Source: Subtercola frigoramans | GTDB lineage: Bacteria > Actinomycetota > Actinomycetes > Actinomycetales > Microbacteriaceae | Length of the DNA stretch: 64,000 bases | Reading direction: 5' to 3' | NCBI RefSeq assembly: GCF_016907385.1 | Contig: NZ_JAFBBU010000001.1 | Coordinates: 1,674,001-1,738,000, forward strand | In this document: in pieces, positions 54,391 to 63,676 of the stretch | Position numbering within the stretch: position 1 is the first letter of the stretch | Layout of the letters: each line of letters begins with the position of its first letter | Position numbers and translations under genes: made by a program | The notes under the pieces: model-generated | Databases searched by the model: none | Told to the model about the DNA's origin: nothing | The model's input: the letters and a program-made list of their open reading frames with translations, nothing else

Positions 54391-55935
54391 TCAAGCGCGC
54401 GAGCCGACGGCCTGCGGAATGCTGGTTGAGCGATAGGCAGGTTCCCTCCGCGGGATGAAGAACGCCGCGACGACTCCGAGCAGGGCCACCGAAGCGGCGA
54501 TGGCGAAACAGAGCTGGAATGCCCCCTGGGTGGGAATGGGACGCCCCGCCGAGATGATGACATTCGACGAGAGGATGAGGCCGAGAACCGCAGCGGCGAC
54601 CGTCGAGCCGAGACTGCGCATCACCGAGTTCAGCCCATTCGCTGCGGCTGTCTCTGTGGCGGGTACAGCGTGCATGATCAGTGTGGGCATCGCGGCGTAG
54701 GCGAACCCGACCCCGAAGCCCACCGCAGTCGCCACGAAGACCGCGTGCCACACCTCGGTCATGAGGCCGATGGCAAGCGCATAGCCGACGGCGATGATGA
54801 TGCCGCCGAGAACCAGGCTCGTGCGGGGACCCCGCGCAGCACTGAGGCGAGCGGCGACGGGTGACATGAAGAACATCACCAGGCCGCTGGGCATGAGGCA
54901 CAGGCTGGCGATGAGCAGGCTCTGTCCGAGGCCGACACCGGTCGACGTCGGTGCCTCGAGCAGTTGGGGAAGCACTGCCGCGCTCGCGAAGAAGGCGAAT
55001 CCCACGGTGATCGAGGCCAGGTTGGTGAGAAGTACAGGCCGTCGCGCCGCGATCCTCAGGTCGACGAGAGGGTTCGTCGTGCGGAGTTCGAACCAGCCCC
55101 AGAGCAGCAGGACGAGCACGCCTCCGCCGAGCATCCCGAGCGTGACGGGGCTGGTCCAACCCCATTCGCTGCCCTTCGAAACCGCAAGCAGGATGCCCAC
55201 CAGACCGATCGCGAATCCGATCGCGCCGATGAAGTCGAACGACCCCCCGGTGCGGAGTGTGCTGACCGGAACGATGAGGAAGACCAGCACGAGTGCCGCG
55301 AGAGCCAACAGCCCGGCCAGCCAGAACAGGAAGTGCCAGTCGAGATTCTGGGCGATGAGGGCCGAAACCGGAAGCCCCACAGCGCCGCCGATGCCCAGGG
55401 TCGCGCTCACCAGGGCGACGGCGGCCCCGAGTCGTGCCGGGTGCAGGACATCGCGCAGGATGCTGACACCCAGGGCGATCACGCCGAGGCCGGTGCCCTG
55501 CAGAACGCGCCCGAGAATCATGACGATCACGTCGTTCGACAGCGCGGAGACGACGGAGCCGGCAAGCAGGAGCACCAGAAGGACGAGGACCATCCGCCGT
55601 TTGCCGAACATGTCGCCGAGGCGTCCGCTGATCGGTGTGGAGATGGCGGCTGCGAGCAGCGTCGCCGTCAGGATCCAGGTCGCATTCGAGGCCGTGGTGT
55701 TCAGCAGCAACGGCAGCTGCGGAGTGATCGGCGTGACCAGGGTCTGCATGAAGGCCGCAATGAGACCGGTGAAGGCGAGGGTCGCGATGATGGCCCGCTC
55801 GCTCGAGGCCTTGGTCAGGCGCCTCTTCTCACGTTCGGTCAGAACACTCGACGCGTCTTCCCTGGTGCCGTCGTCGGCGTTGTCATCGGTGCCGCTGGAT
55901 GCGGCTGCGGTCGGGCGTCGGGAGTCTGGCTTCAC
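54391..55935 (-). CDS. MFS multidrug exporter, DHA2 (EmrB/QacA) family
   Basis: The 514-residue transporter has about 14 membrane segments after a polar N-terminus, with TPITPQLPLLLNTTASNATWI, the motif A loop GRLGDMFGKRRMVL and motif C region GRVLQGTGLGVIALGVSILRD. DHA2 exporters use the proton gradient to expel drugs and dyes. GTG 55935 is the best start available; no ribosome site is clear. It is divergent from the Gfo/Idh operon over 75 bases. No regulator gene adjoins it. Confidence 0.88.
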   Translation of the reverse strand: MKPDSRRPTAAASSGTDDNADDGTREDASSVLTEREKRRLTKASSERAIIATLAFTGLIAAFMQTLVTPITPQLPLLLNTTASNATWILTATLLAAAISTPISGRLGDMFGKRRMVLVLLVLLLAGSVVSALSNDVIVMILGRVLQGTGLGVIALGVSILRDVLHPARLGAAVALVSATLGIGGAVGLPVSALIAQNLDWHFLFWLAGLLALAALVLVFLIVPVSTLRTGGSFDFIGAIGFAIGLVGILLAVSKGSEWGWTSPVTLGMLGGGVLVLLLWGWFELRTTNPLVDLRIAARRPVLLTNLASITVGFAFFASAAVLPQLLEAPTSTGVGLGQSLLIASLCLMPSGLVMFFMSPVAARLSAARGPRTSLVLGGIIIAVGYALAIGLMTEVWHAVFVATAVGFGVGFAYAAMPTLIMHAVPATETAAANGLNSVMRSLGSTVAAAVLGLILSSNVIISAGRPIPTQGAFQLCFAIAASVALLGVVAAFFIPRREPAYRSTSIPQAVGSRA

Positions 55936-55998
55936 TGTTGCACCAACGCGCTCGGGGGCTCCTGTATTCCTTAGTATGCGGCAAGTATTCTGCCTCGC

Positions 55999-56004
55999 TA
56001 GGGT
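55999..56004 (+). promoter_or_regulatory. -10 element of a probable leaderless promoter for the Gfo/Idh/MocA operon
   Basis: TAGGGT ends six bases before ATG 56011. Two direct GTATTC repeats 21 bases apart (55964, 55985) lie in the same gap. Confidence 0.5.
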
Positions 56005-56010
56005 TGCAGC

Positions 56011-57093
56011 ATGACACGTACAGCTGATCGCCTCACTGCGCCCATCCGAACCGCACTGATCGGGTTCGGCCTGGGCGGCCGCGTCTTCCACGCACCGTTC
56101 CTTGCCGCGGATGACCGTTTCTCCCTGGACGCGATCGTGACGGGCGATCCGGAACGCCAGGCGGACGCCCGTGTGCGGTATCCGGAGGCGACCGTCATCG
56201 CGACGGTCTCCGAGTTCTTCGAACGGGCCGATGACGTCGATCTGGTCGTGATCAGCTCGCCTCCTTCGGCGCACTACACGCTGGCATCAGCGGCAATCGA
56301 CGCCGGTCTCGCGATCGTGGTCGACAAACCGTTCACCGCCACCTCGGCTGAGGGCCTCGAGCTGATCACCCGGGCCGATGAGCGAGGGCTTGCGCTCACG
56401 GTCTTTCAGAACCGTCGGTGGGACGGCGACTTCCAGACCGTCTCCGATCTCGTCACGGCCGGCTCGCTCGGCGAGATCCATCGCTTCGAGTCTCGCTTCG
56501 AGTGGTGGAAGCCACAGGGCGGCCGCGCCTGGAAGGGCGAGGCAACCGTGGCGGAGGGCGGCGGTATCCTCTTCGACCTCGGCCCCCACCTCATCGACCA
56601 GGCCCTGCAACTGTTCGGGCCGGTCGCTGAGACGTATTCCGAACTTGCCGTGAGGCGCAAGGGCGGCGCGGCCGAAGACGATGTGTTCCTGGCGCTCCAG
56701 CATGAGTCCGGGGTGACAAGTCATCTGTGGATGAGCGGTCTGGCAGCCCAGAAGGGCCCCCGGTTCCGGATGCTCGGGTCGAAGGGTGCGTACACGAAGT
56801 ACGGCCTCGACGGCCAGGAGCCGGCGCTGATCGCCGGTGCACTGCCGAGCGATGATGGCTTCGGGGTCGCCCCGGAGGACCAGTGGGGTGTTCTCGGCAT
56901 CGAGGGTGCTGTCGCGCCCTTCGAGACGCGGCGGGGGAGCTATGCGGGGTTCTACTCCCAGCTCGCCGATGCCCTCACTACCGGGTCCCCGGTGCCGGTC
57001 GACCCGCGCGACTCGCAGGCGATCACCGAGATCATCGAGAACATCCACGCCACGACCGGCTCCCGGCGACAGAATCGGAACCAGGCACTGTGA
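56011..57093 (+). CDS. Gfo/Idh/MocA-family NAD(P)-dependent oxidoreductase
   Basis: The 360-residue enzyme has the N-terminal Rossmann domain (IRTALIGFGLGGRVFHAPFL, VDLVVISSPPSAHYTLA, catalytic-lysine region VVDKPFTATSAEG) and the C-terminal substrate domain (FQNRRWDGDFQTV, GGGILFDLGPHLIDQAL). Such enzymes oxidise or reduce sugars, inositols or related polyols. It is the first gene of a three-gene overlapping unit with an NmrA-like protein and a carboxylesterase. Confidence 0.92.
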   Translation: MTRTADRLTAPIRTALIGFGLGGRVFHAPFLAADDRFSLDAIVTGDPERQADARVRYPEATVIATVSEFFERADDVDLVVISSPPSAHYTLASAAIDAGLAIVVDKPFTATSAEGLELITRADERGLALTVFQNRRWDGDFQTVSDLVTAGSLGEIHRFESRFEWWKPQGGRAWKGEATVAEGGGILFDLGPHLIDQALQLFGPVAETYSELAVRRKGGAAEDDVFLALQHESGVTSHLWMSGLAAQKGPRFRMLGSKGAYTKYGLDGQEPALIAGALPSDDGFGVAPEDQWGVLGIEGAVAPFETRRGSYAGFYSQLADALTTGSPVPVDPRDSQAITEIIENIHATTGSRRQNRNQAL

Positions 57094-57983
57094 GCGAGGC
57101 CAACACCGTGCCGACCATCGGTGTCACAGGAGCGACGGGCAACATCGGAGGCGCGGTGGCGAGATCGCTGGTTGAAGCGCGCCGGGGCAACGACGCGGGG
57201 CCCAGCCTGCGCCTCATCGTCCGCGATGCGTCACGGGCACCGGTCTTCGAGGGTTCGAACGCCGATGTGTCTGTCGTGACGGCGAGCTACGGCGATCGCG
57301 AGTCGGGCATCCGGGCGCTCGAAGGAGTCGACGTGCTGTTCATGGTCTCCGCTGCCGAATCGCCTGACCGCGTTGCTGAACACGTGCAGTTCGTGCAATC
57401 GGCACTGGAGGCGGGTGTCAGCCACATCGTCTACACCTCGTTCACGGGCGCGGGCCCCGCGGCGGGCTTCACCCTGGCGCGGGACCACGGTGCCACCGAG
57501 CGGGTGATCCAGGCCAGTGGCATCGACTTCACCTTTCTGCGCGACAACTTCTACCTTGACGTTTTGCCGCTCTGGGCCGGCGAGGACGGGGTCATCCGGG
57601 GGCCGGCCGGCGATGGATTGATTGCGGCCGTTGCGCGAGCCGACGTTGTCGATTCAGCGGTGGCCGTGCTGCTTCACCCCGAACGACACCGCAACGCCGT
57701 CTACGAACTGACGGGTGGCGAAGCGCTGACGTTCGCCGATGTGGCGCGTCGCACCTCTCTTCTGACCGGCCGGAGCCTGCGGTTCGAGAACGAGACCGTC
57801 GATGAGGCCTACGCGTCGAGGGCGCACTACGGGGCACCCGACTTCATCGTCGACGCCTGGGTGAGCACCTACACGGGTATCCGGGACGGCGAACTGGCCG
57901 CAGTCAGTGATGACGTGGTCGTGCTCACGGGTCACCCGCAGCGCACACTCGAAGACGTGCTGGCCGGGTCGGTGGCCCGATGA
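57090..57983 (+). CDS. NmrA-like/SDR NAD(P)-binding protein
   Basis: The 297-residue protein starts VPTIGVTGATGNIGGAVARSL and continues with VDVLFMVSAAESPDRVAEH, VSHIVYTSFTGAGPAAGFTLARDH and FTFLRDNFYLDVLPLW, the pattern of NmrA-like quinone reductases such as QorB. The catalytic Tyr-x3-Lys of classical SDRs is absent. GTG 57090 overlaps the previous stop by four bases, and its own stop overlaps the esterase start. It may act as an NADPH-linked quinone reductase or a redox sensor. Confidence 0.88.
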   Translation: MSEANTVPTIGVTGATGNIGGAVARSLVEARRGNDAGPSLRLIVRDASRAPVFEGSNADVSVVTASYGDRESGIRALEGVDVLFMVSAAESPDRVAEHVQFVQSALEAGVSHIVYTSFTGAGPAAGFTLARDHGATERVIQASGIDFTFLRDNFYLDVLPLWAGEDGVIRGPAGDGLIAAVARADVVDSAVAVLLHPERHRNAVYELTGGEALTFADVARRTSLLTGRSLRFENETVDEAYASRAHYGAPDFIVDAWVSTYTGIRDGELAAVSDDVVVLTGHPQRTLEDVLAGSVAR

Positions 57984-59461
57984 CCGTGCCACCCGGGCCT
58001 CTCAGGTCGCTCAGATCCGACACAGAGGCCGCCGAGACCGTTGACGTCACGACCCCCAACGGCGTGCTTCGCGGGTACGTCGACGGTGATCTCCTGCGGT
58101 TCCGCGGAGTGCGGTATGCCAAGGCCAGCAGGTTCGAGCTGCCGGTAGCCGAGCATCCATGGCAGGGCGTGAGAGAAGCGCTGCACGATGGCCCGATGTG
58201 CCCCCAACCGCCCTTCGGCCTCGCTCTTCTCGCGGTGCCGAAGCCGGTGCCTCCCATGGACGAGGACTGCTTCTTCGTGACGATCACGGCGCCAGCTCCG
58301 GGCTCTGCATCAGCGCCGTCGACAGCGCCTGCGGCAGGGTCGTCCGCCATCCCGATGCAGGCGGGACAGGCGACGAAACCGGTGATGGTCTGGATCCACG
58401 GCGGGGCCTACGTCAACGGTTCGGGTTCGGGTGACATCTACGACCCGGCGAGAATCGTGCGCGACGGTGACGTCATCGTGGTCGCCATCAACTATCGACT
58501 CGGCGTCTTCGGGTACCTCGCCATCGACGGTGTTGCCCCCGCCAACCTGGGGGTGGCCGACCAACTCGAGGCCCTTCGCTGGGTGAAGGCGAACATCGCC
58601 AGTTTCGGGGGCGACCCCGGCAACATCACCGTGTTCGGGCAGTCGGCGGGAGCCGATGCGATCGCCCACCTGCTCTCGATCCCCGAGGCCGACGGGCTCT
58701 TCTCGCGGGCCATCCTGCAGAGCCCGCCGCTCGGCCTCGACCGCGAGCGGCAGAAGTTGAGCCCGCAACTGACGTCGAATGTTCTGCGCGCGCTCGGTGA
58801 AGACCCCGCCACGGCGTCGGTCGAACGGATGCTCGCCGCCCAGGTCGCGGCGATGCAGGGGCTCAGCGGAGACCGGCTGACGGCGGGTATGCCGTACGCG
58901 CCGACGCCCGGCGAGTGGCCCATCTCACTGCCCGAGCGGCGCCAGACGAGGTGGCGGGCCAGGGCAGCATCGCTCGACGTACTGATCGGCTACAACAGGG
59001 ACGACTTCACCCCCTTTCTCGATGTGGTTCCCGCACTCCGGCGAGCTCGAGCGCGGCGGCTGGTCCGCCCGGCCACCGAACCCCTGTCGCGTGTGCTGAC
59101 GAACCGGGTCTTCGGCGCCCCGGCGCTCGCCCTGGCGCGGCTGCTGGCCGGCGGCGGGGCCCGCGTCTACACGTATCGATTCGATTGGCGACCACGGAGC
59201 ACCGCGTGGGGAGCGTGCCACTGCATCGAACTGCCGTTCTTCTGGGCCGATGAGGAGTTCTGGCGAGGCTCCCCGATGCTCGGCGGGGTCGACTGGGCAG
59301 ACCTCGATGAGCTCGGCTCCCGCCTGCGCCGGGCATGGACAGCTTTCGCGCGTTCGGGAGTGCCGGTTCTCGACGGGCAAGCCGGGGCCTGGGCCGAAGT
59401 CAGCGACGAGCATCCGATCGGGGTGAAGATCACCTTCGATCCTCGGTATTCCCCGCGCTGA
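57980..59461 (+). CDS. Type-B carboxylesterase
   Basis: The 493-residue enzyme of the esterase/lipase family hydrolyses carboxylic esters. It shows FRGVRYAKASRF, the oxyanion segment VMVWIHGGAYVNGSGS, NYRLGVFGYL, the nucleophile S222 in FGQSAGADA and a late catalytic histidine in GACHCIELPFFW. A short Ala/Pro/Ser-rich insert (about residues 103-130) precedes the HGGAY region. ATG 57980 overlaps the NmrA-like stop. No signal peptide is evident. Confidence 0.92.
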   Translation: MTVPPGPLRSLRSDTEAAETVDVTTPNGVLRGYVDGDLLRFRGVRYAKASRFELPVAEHPWQGVREALHDGPMCPQPPFGLALLAVPKPVPPMDEDCFFVTITAPAPGSASAPSTAPAAGSSAIPMQAGQATKPVMVWIHGGAYVNGSGSGDIYDPARIVRDGDVIVVAINYRLGVFGYLAIDGVAPANLGVADQLEALRWVKANIASFGGDPGNITVFGQSAGADAIAHLLSIPEADGLFSRAILQSPPLGLDRERQKLSPQLTSNVLRALGEDPATASVERMLAAQVAAMQGLSGDRLTAGMPYAPTPGEWPISLPERRQTRWRARAASLDVLIGYNRDDFTPFLDVVPALRRARARRLVRPATEPLSRVLTNRVFGAPALALARLLAGGGARVYTYRFDWRPRSTAWGACHCIELPFFWADEEFWRGSPMLGGVDWADLDELGSRLRRAWTAFARSGVPVLDGQAGAWAEVSDEHPIGVKITFDPRYSPR

Positions 59462-59489
59462 CGGGGGTGAATCACGGTCTCATCGGCCG

Positions 59490-59495
59490 TACGAT
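59490..59495 (+). promoter_or_regulatory. -10 element of a probable leaderless promoter for the aldehyde dehydrogenase
   Basis: TACGAT ends six bases before ATG 59502. The intervening GAGGGA could double as a weak ribosome site. Confidence 0.45.
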
Positions 59496-59501
59496 GAGGG
59501 A

Positions 59502-60902
59502 ATGAGCACAGGTGCTGGAGTGACGATTCCCGACGTTGTCGATCGACTGCGCAGCACGTTCGAACGGGGCGTGACAAAACCGTACGCGTGGCGGGTCGCC
59601 CAGCTCAGGGCCCTCCGCTCCCTGCTTATCGAGGGCACGCCGGAGATCGAGGCCGCGCTGCTGGCAGACCTCCGCAAGAACCCGGCTGAGGCCCAACTCA
59701 CCGAGATCGGCTTTGTCATCGCCGAGATCGACTACACGCTTGCGCGGTTGCGCCGGTGGCTGAAACCCACCCGGGTGAGCACGCCGCTGCTCATCGCGCC
59801 CTCGACGGCGAAGACCGTTCTCGAACCCGTCGGTGTCGTTCTGGTGATCTCCCCGTGGAACTACCCGGTGCAGCTGTTGCTGGTGCCGATCATCGGGGCG
59901 ATCGCCGCCGGGAACGCGGTGGTCGCCAAACCCAGCGAACTCGCCCCTGCGACTTCGGCCGCCTTCGCCTCCCTGTTCCGCCGATTCCTCGACAATCGCG
60001 CGATCGCCGTGGTCGAGGGCGGCGTCGACGAGACCACGGTGCTGCTGGGCGAACGGTTCGACCACATCTTCTACACCGGCAACTCTCGTGTCGGGCGCAT
60101 CGTGATGCAGGCTGCGGTCAAGAACCTCACGCCCGTGACCCTCGAACTCGGCGGAAAGTCGCCCGTCTACGTCGACGAGACCGTTGATCTGAAGGCCGTG
60201 GCCCACCGCATCGCCTGGGGCAAGTTCATGAACGCGGGCCAGACCTGCGTCGCCCCGGACTATGTTCTGGCAACTCCCCAGGTCGCCCGTGCGCTCGAGC
60301 CGTTGCTCGCCGAGGTGATCGCCGAGTTCTACGGCGATCACCCGGAACAGAGTGAGAGCTATGGGCGCGTCGTCAACGATGCCCAGTTCGGCAGGCTGAC
60401 GAAGCTCATCGAGGGGGAGACCATCGTCACCGGGGGCCAGTCGGATGCCCGCACGCGCTACCTCGCACCCACTGTGCTGTCGGGCGTCAGCCGGGCCGCT
60501 CCGGTCATGCAGCAGGAGATCTTCGGTCCGATCCTGCCGATCGTCGAGGTCACCGGCCTCGCCGATGCGATCGCCTTCATCAACTCCGGCGAGAAGCCGC
60601 TCGCGCTGTACGTCTTCACTGAGTCGGCTTCGGCCCGGCGGCGCTTCATCACCCAGACCTCCTCGGGGGCCGTGGCCTTCGGGGTGCCGGCGGCGCATCT
60701 GCTCGTGCCGGGGCTGCCGTTCGGGGGAGTGGGCGAGAGCGGCATGGGGGCCTACCACGGCCAGAGGAGCGTCGAAGTGTTCAGCCACCGCAAGGCGATC
60801 CTGAGCAAGAAACTGAAGCCGGACACGTTTAACCTCGTGTATCCGCCGTTCACGCAGAAGAAAGATGCGTTCATCCGTGGTTTCCTCAGAAAACTCACGT
60901 AG
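59502..60902 (+). CDS. Aldehyde dehydrogenase, class 3 (fatty/aromatic aldehyde) type
   Basis: Oxidises aldehydes to acids with NAD(P)+. The 466-residue protein shows ISPWNYPVQLLLVPIIGAIA, GNAVVAKPSELAP, FYTGNSRVGRIV, catalytic-base E215 in LELGGKSP and the nucleophile C249 in NAGQTCVAPDYVL. C249 and E215 sit close to their rat ALDH3 counterparts, and the C-terminus (NLVYPPFTQKKDAFIRGFLRKL) is hydrophobic-basic as in this subgroup. Substrate range is likely medium-chain or aromatic aldehydes. Confidence 0.93.
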   Translation: MSTGAGVTIPDVVDRLRSTFERGVTKPYAWRVAQLRALRSLLIEGTPEIEAALLADLRKNPAEAQLTEIGFVIAEIDYTLARLRRWLKPTRVSTPLLIAPSTAKTVLEPVGVVLVISPWNYPVQLLLVPIIGAIAAGNAVVAKPSELAPATSAAFASLFRRFLDNRAIAVVEGGVDETTVLLGERFDHIFYTGNSRVGRIVMQAAVKNLTPVTLELGGKSPVYVDETVDLKAVAHRIAWGKFMNAGQTCVAPDYVLATPQVARALEPLLAEVIAEFYGDHPEQSESYGRVVNDAQFGRLTKLIEGETIVTGGQSDARTRYLAPTVLSGVSRAAPVMQQEIFGPILPIVEVTGLADAIAFINSGEKPLALYVFTESASARRRFITQTSSGAVAFGVPAAHLLVPGLPFGGVGESGMGAYHGQRSVEVFSHRKAILSKKLKPDTFNLVYPPFTQKKDAFIRGFLRKLT

Positions 60903-60919
60903 TTCGAACGCTCGGCGAG

Positions 60920-60925
60920 TAGTGT
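60920..60925 (+). promoter_or_regulatory. -10 element of a probable leaderless promoter for aspA
   Basis: TAGTGT ends seven bases before GTG 60933. Confidence 0.4.
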
Positions 60926-60932
60926 CTTCGAG

Positions 60933-62609
60933 GTGCCAGAGACATACCTTTCAGCAACTGCCGCAGCATCACCCCGTGAAACCGTGAATGCAGCGACGCC
61001 TTCATCGAACACCTCCCCTTCCGTGCCGGGCTTCGGCCCGGAGAGCGGCGGCCCGACCAGGACTGAAACAGATTCGCTGGGCCAGGTCGAGATTCCCGTA
61101 CACGCCTTCTGGGGCATCCACACGGCCAGGGCACTCGAGAACTTCCCGATCAGCCGCCGGCCCATCTCCGTCTACCCTGACCTCATCACTGCGCTCGTCA
61201 TCGTGAAACAGGCGGCCGCCCGCGCCAACGCCGAGATCGGCGTGCTCGAACTGGAGAAGGCCCGCGTCATCGACGAGGCTTGCCAGCTCGTGCGCGATGG
61301 CGAGTTCCACGACCAGTTCGTGGTGGGCGTCATCCAGGGCGGTGCAGGGACCTCGACGAACATGAACGCGAACGAGGTGATCACGAACATCGCGCTCGAA
61401 CTCATGGGCAAGGGCAAGGGCGACTACCAGTTCCTCCACCCGATCGACGACGTGAACCGCAGCCAGAGCACGAACGACGTGTACCCCACAGCGGTGAAGC
61501 TCGCCCTCTGTTTCGGGTTGCAGCGGCTGCTGGCCGAGCACGAGTTGCTCCGGGACTCGTTCGGGCGCAAGGGCGTCGAGTTCAATGATGTGCTGAAGAT
61601 CGGCAGGACCCAGCTGCAGGATGCTGTGCCGATGACTCTCGGGCAGGAGTTCCATGGCTTCGCCACGACCCTCACCGAAGACAACCAGCGCCTGGCAGAG
61701 ACGGTACCGCTGCTCTGGGAGATCAACCTCGGTGCAACGGCAATCGGAACCGGCATCACCGCTGATCCCCGGTACGCCGATGCGGTGCGCAGGCATCTGC
61801 GCGAACTCACCGGATTTGCTCACGTGACCGCTCCCGACCTCATCGAGGCCACCAGCGACGCAGGCGTGTTCATGCAGCTCTCGGGCATCCTGAAACGATC
61901 GGCCATCAAGCTCAGCAAGATCTGCAACGACCTGCGCCTGCTCTCGAGTGGCCCGCAGGCCGGCTTCGGCGAGATCAACCTGCCCGCACGTCAGGCGGGT
62001 TCGAGCATCATGCCCGGCAAGGTCAACCCGGTCATCCCCGAGGTGATCAACCAGATCGCGTTCTCGGTCGCCGGGGCCGACGTCACCGTCACCATGGCCG
62101 CTGAAGGTGGCCAACTGCAGCTGAACGCCTTCGAGCCCGTCATCGCCCACTCGCTCCTGCAGAGCATCTCGTGGATGACCGCCGGTTGCACCACGCTGCG
62201 AGTGAACTGCATCGACGGCATCTCGGCCAACCTCGACCGGCTCGACCGGCTCGTCTCCACCTCGGTGGGGGTCGTGACTGCCCTGACTCCCTACATCGGC
62301 TACTCGGCGTCGTCTGCCCTGGCGAAGGCGGCCCTGCTGACGGGGCGCAACATTGCCGACCTGGTCGTCGAGGCGAACCTCATGACCAGGGAACGCGTGA
62401 CGAAACTCCTTTCTCCTGCGCGCCTGTCGGGTCTCGAGACGATCACCTCGGCGATTCCCGTCATTTCTGCCGATGCAGAAGCCCTGAGTGATGCCGCGCA
62501 GACGGGTGCGGTTCAGGCGGCAGTGACGAACGCAGGGGCTTCAGCGGGGGATTCGGTCAGCGATCGCCAGGTGCGTGTCGACGCAGCAGGGTTGCCCGCT
62601 CGCGAATAG
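60933..62609 (+). CDS. aspA: Aspartate ammonia-lyase (fumarase/aspartase family)
   Basis: AspA converts aspartate to fumarate and ammonia. The 558-residue protein contains IPVHAFWGIHTARALENFPI, GGAGTSTNMNANEVITNIA, HPIDDVNRSQSTNDVYPTA, IGRTQLQDAVPMTLG and the signature loop GSSIMPGKVNPV (356-367). It exceeds the usual 470 residues by an N-terminal Ala/Ser/Pro/Thr-rich extension of about 45 residues and a C-terminal one of similar size. The C-terminal end overlaps the convergent YihY gene by 53 bases. Fumarase class II is the alternative, but SxGIHTxRAxxNFPI favours aspartase. Confidence 0.9.
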   Translation: MPETYLSATAAASPRETVNAATPSSNTSPSVPGFGPESGGPTRTETDSLGQVEIPVHAFWGIHTARALENFPISRRPISVYPDLITALVIVKQAAARANAEIGVLELEKARVIDEACQLVRDGEFHDQFVVGVIQGGAGTSTNMNANEVITNIALELMGKGKGDYQFLHPIDDVNRSQSTNDVYPTAVKLALCFGLQRLLAEHELLRDSFGRKGVEFNDVLKIGRTQLQDAVPMTLGQEFHGFATTLTEDNQRLAETVPLLWEINLGATAIGTGITADPRYADAVRRHLRELTGFAHVTAPDLIEATSDAGVFMQLSGILKRSAIKLSKICNDLRLLSSGPQAGFGEINLPARQAGSSIMPGKVNPVIPEVINQIAFSVAGADVTVTMAAEGGQLQLNAFEPVIAHSLLQSISWMTAGCTTLRVNCIDGISANLDRLDRLVSTSVGVVTALTPYIGYSASSALAKAALLTGRNIADLVVEANLMTRERVTKLLSPARLSGLETITSAIPVISADAEALSDAAQTGAVQAAVTNAGASAGDSVSDRQVRVDAAGLPARE

Positions 62610-63594
62610 CGCGGCCGTCCCTCAGGTCTCGGTCGAGCCGGCGGGCCAGAATGAGGTTTCGCCGGTTGTCCCGCAGCGGGAGCTGAATGGATTCCTCTGC
62701 TTCGATGCCACGAAGCAATTGCCGGGCGCGCGTCAGTTCTGCGTCGACTTCGGCGCCGACCACCAGAACGAGGTTCGAGAGGAAGAGCCAGATCAGGGTG
62801 ATGATCGCCCCGCCGAGCAGCCCGTAGAAGCGGTCGTAGCCAGAGAATCCGGTGATGTAGATCGAATACCCGATGGTCATGGCCGCAAGGCCCACGATTG
62901 CGAAGCTTGCACCGACAGTGAGCCATCGCACACGCGGCCGTTTCAGATTGGGTGTGTCGTAATAGAGAACCATCACCGTGAACACGGCCAGCAACACCAG
63001 CAGAGGCCATTTCGCGATGCTCCAGAGGTCGACGGCCACAAGCGGCCATCCCAGCGTGGAGACAAGAGTGAGTGCCGCGTCGGGGGTGACGACCACGATC
63101 ACGCCGAGCGCACCCAGGAGCACGATGAGCGCGAGCGATTCGACCAGCATCAGCAGCCTGAGCTTGACGAACCGGCGACCCTCGTGCACGTCGTAGATGG
63201 CGTTCACGGCCCGCCCGAACGCCGTCGCATAACTCGCACCGGCCCACAGCGTGAGCGAGAGCCCGATCACCAGCGCCACAACGGGGTTCGGGATGCGCGT
63301 GAACTGCGTCAGGGCGAGTCTGGTCGATTCGACGCTCCCTTTCGGAATGTAGCTGTCGAGCACGGTGAGAATGACCCGCACGGCGTCTCCCTGCGGGTCG
63401 AGCAGGCCGACGATCGAAACGAGAGCAAGCGTCGCGGGGAAGAGCGCGAGCGTGGAGAAGAACGTGAGGGCGGCGCCGGAGTCGAGCCCGCGGTGAATGA
63501 AGAAGCCGTGGTAGGCCCGGCGCAGAGCATAGCGAACGGCCGTACGATCGAGGTGCCGGTGCTCGGCTGTCGCTCCTCGTTCACTTTCGGTCAC
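62557..63594 (-). CDS. YihY/BrkB-family membrane protein
   Basis: The 345-residue protein opens with a cytosolic segment, then HRGLDSGAALTFFSTLALFPATLALVS, and has about six helices with TLWAGASYATAFGRAVNAIYDVHEGR and the GYDRFYGLLGGAIITLIWLFLSNLVLVVGAEVDAE signature of the family. The charged tail of about 60 residues is Arg-rich. YihY proteins are often misnamed ribonuclease BN; their transport role is unsettled. It overlaps aspA tail to tail by 53 bases. Confidence 0.9.
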   Translation of the reverse strand: MTESERGATAEHRHLDRTAVRYALRRAYHGFFIHRGLDSGAALTFFSTLALFPATLALVSIVGLLDPQGDAVRVILTVLDSYIPKGSVESTRLALTQFTRIPNPVVALVIGLSLTLWAGASYATAFGRAVNAIYDVHEGRRFVKLRLLMLVESLALIVLLGALGVIVVVTPDAALTLVSTLGWPLVAVDLWSIAKWPLLVLLAVFTVMVLYYDTPNLKRPRVRWLTVGASFAIVGLAAMTIGYSIYITGFSGYDRFYGLLGGAIITLIWLFLSNLVLVVGAEVDAELTRARQLLRGIEAEESIQLPLRDNRRNLILARRLDRDLRDGRAIRERATLLRRHAPGDR

Positions 63595-63664
63595 TCATCA
63601 ACTGTATGGGGCGTGAACCAGTGGTCGGGTGTGCCACTACGGTTCGGCTCGGGCCCGGCAGCCC

Positions 63665-63670
63665 TACCAT
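63665..63670 (+). promoter_or_regulatory. -10 element of a probable leaderless promoter for the FAD-linked oxidase
   Basis: TACCAT ends six bases before ATG 63677. Confidence 0.45.
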
Positions 63671-63676
63671 GGTGGC

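Noticed and set aside
55964..55990. Direct GTATTC repeats between the DHA2 exporter and the Gfo operon as an operator
   Set aside because: Two six-base repeats two helical turns apart are suggestive, but short enough to be chance and there is no regulator gene beside them.
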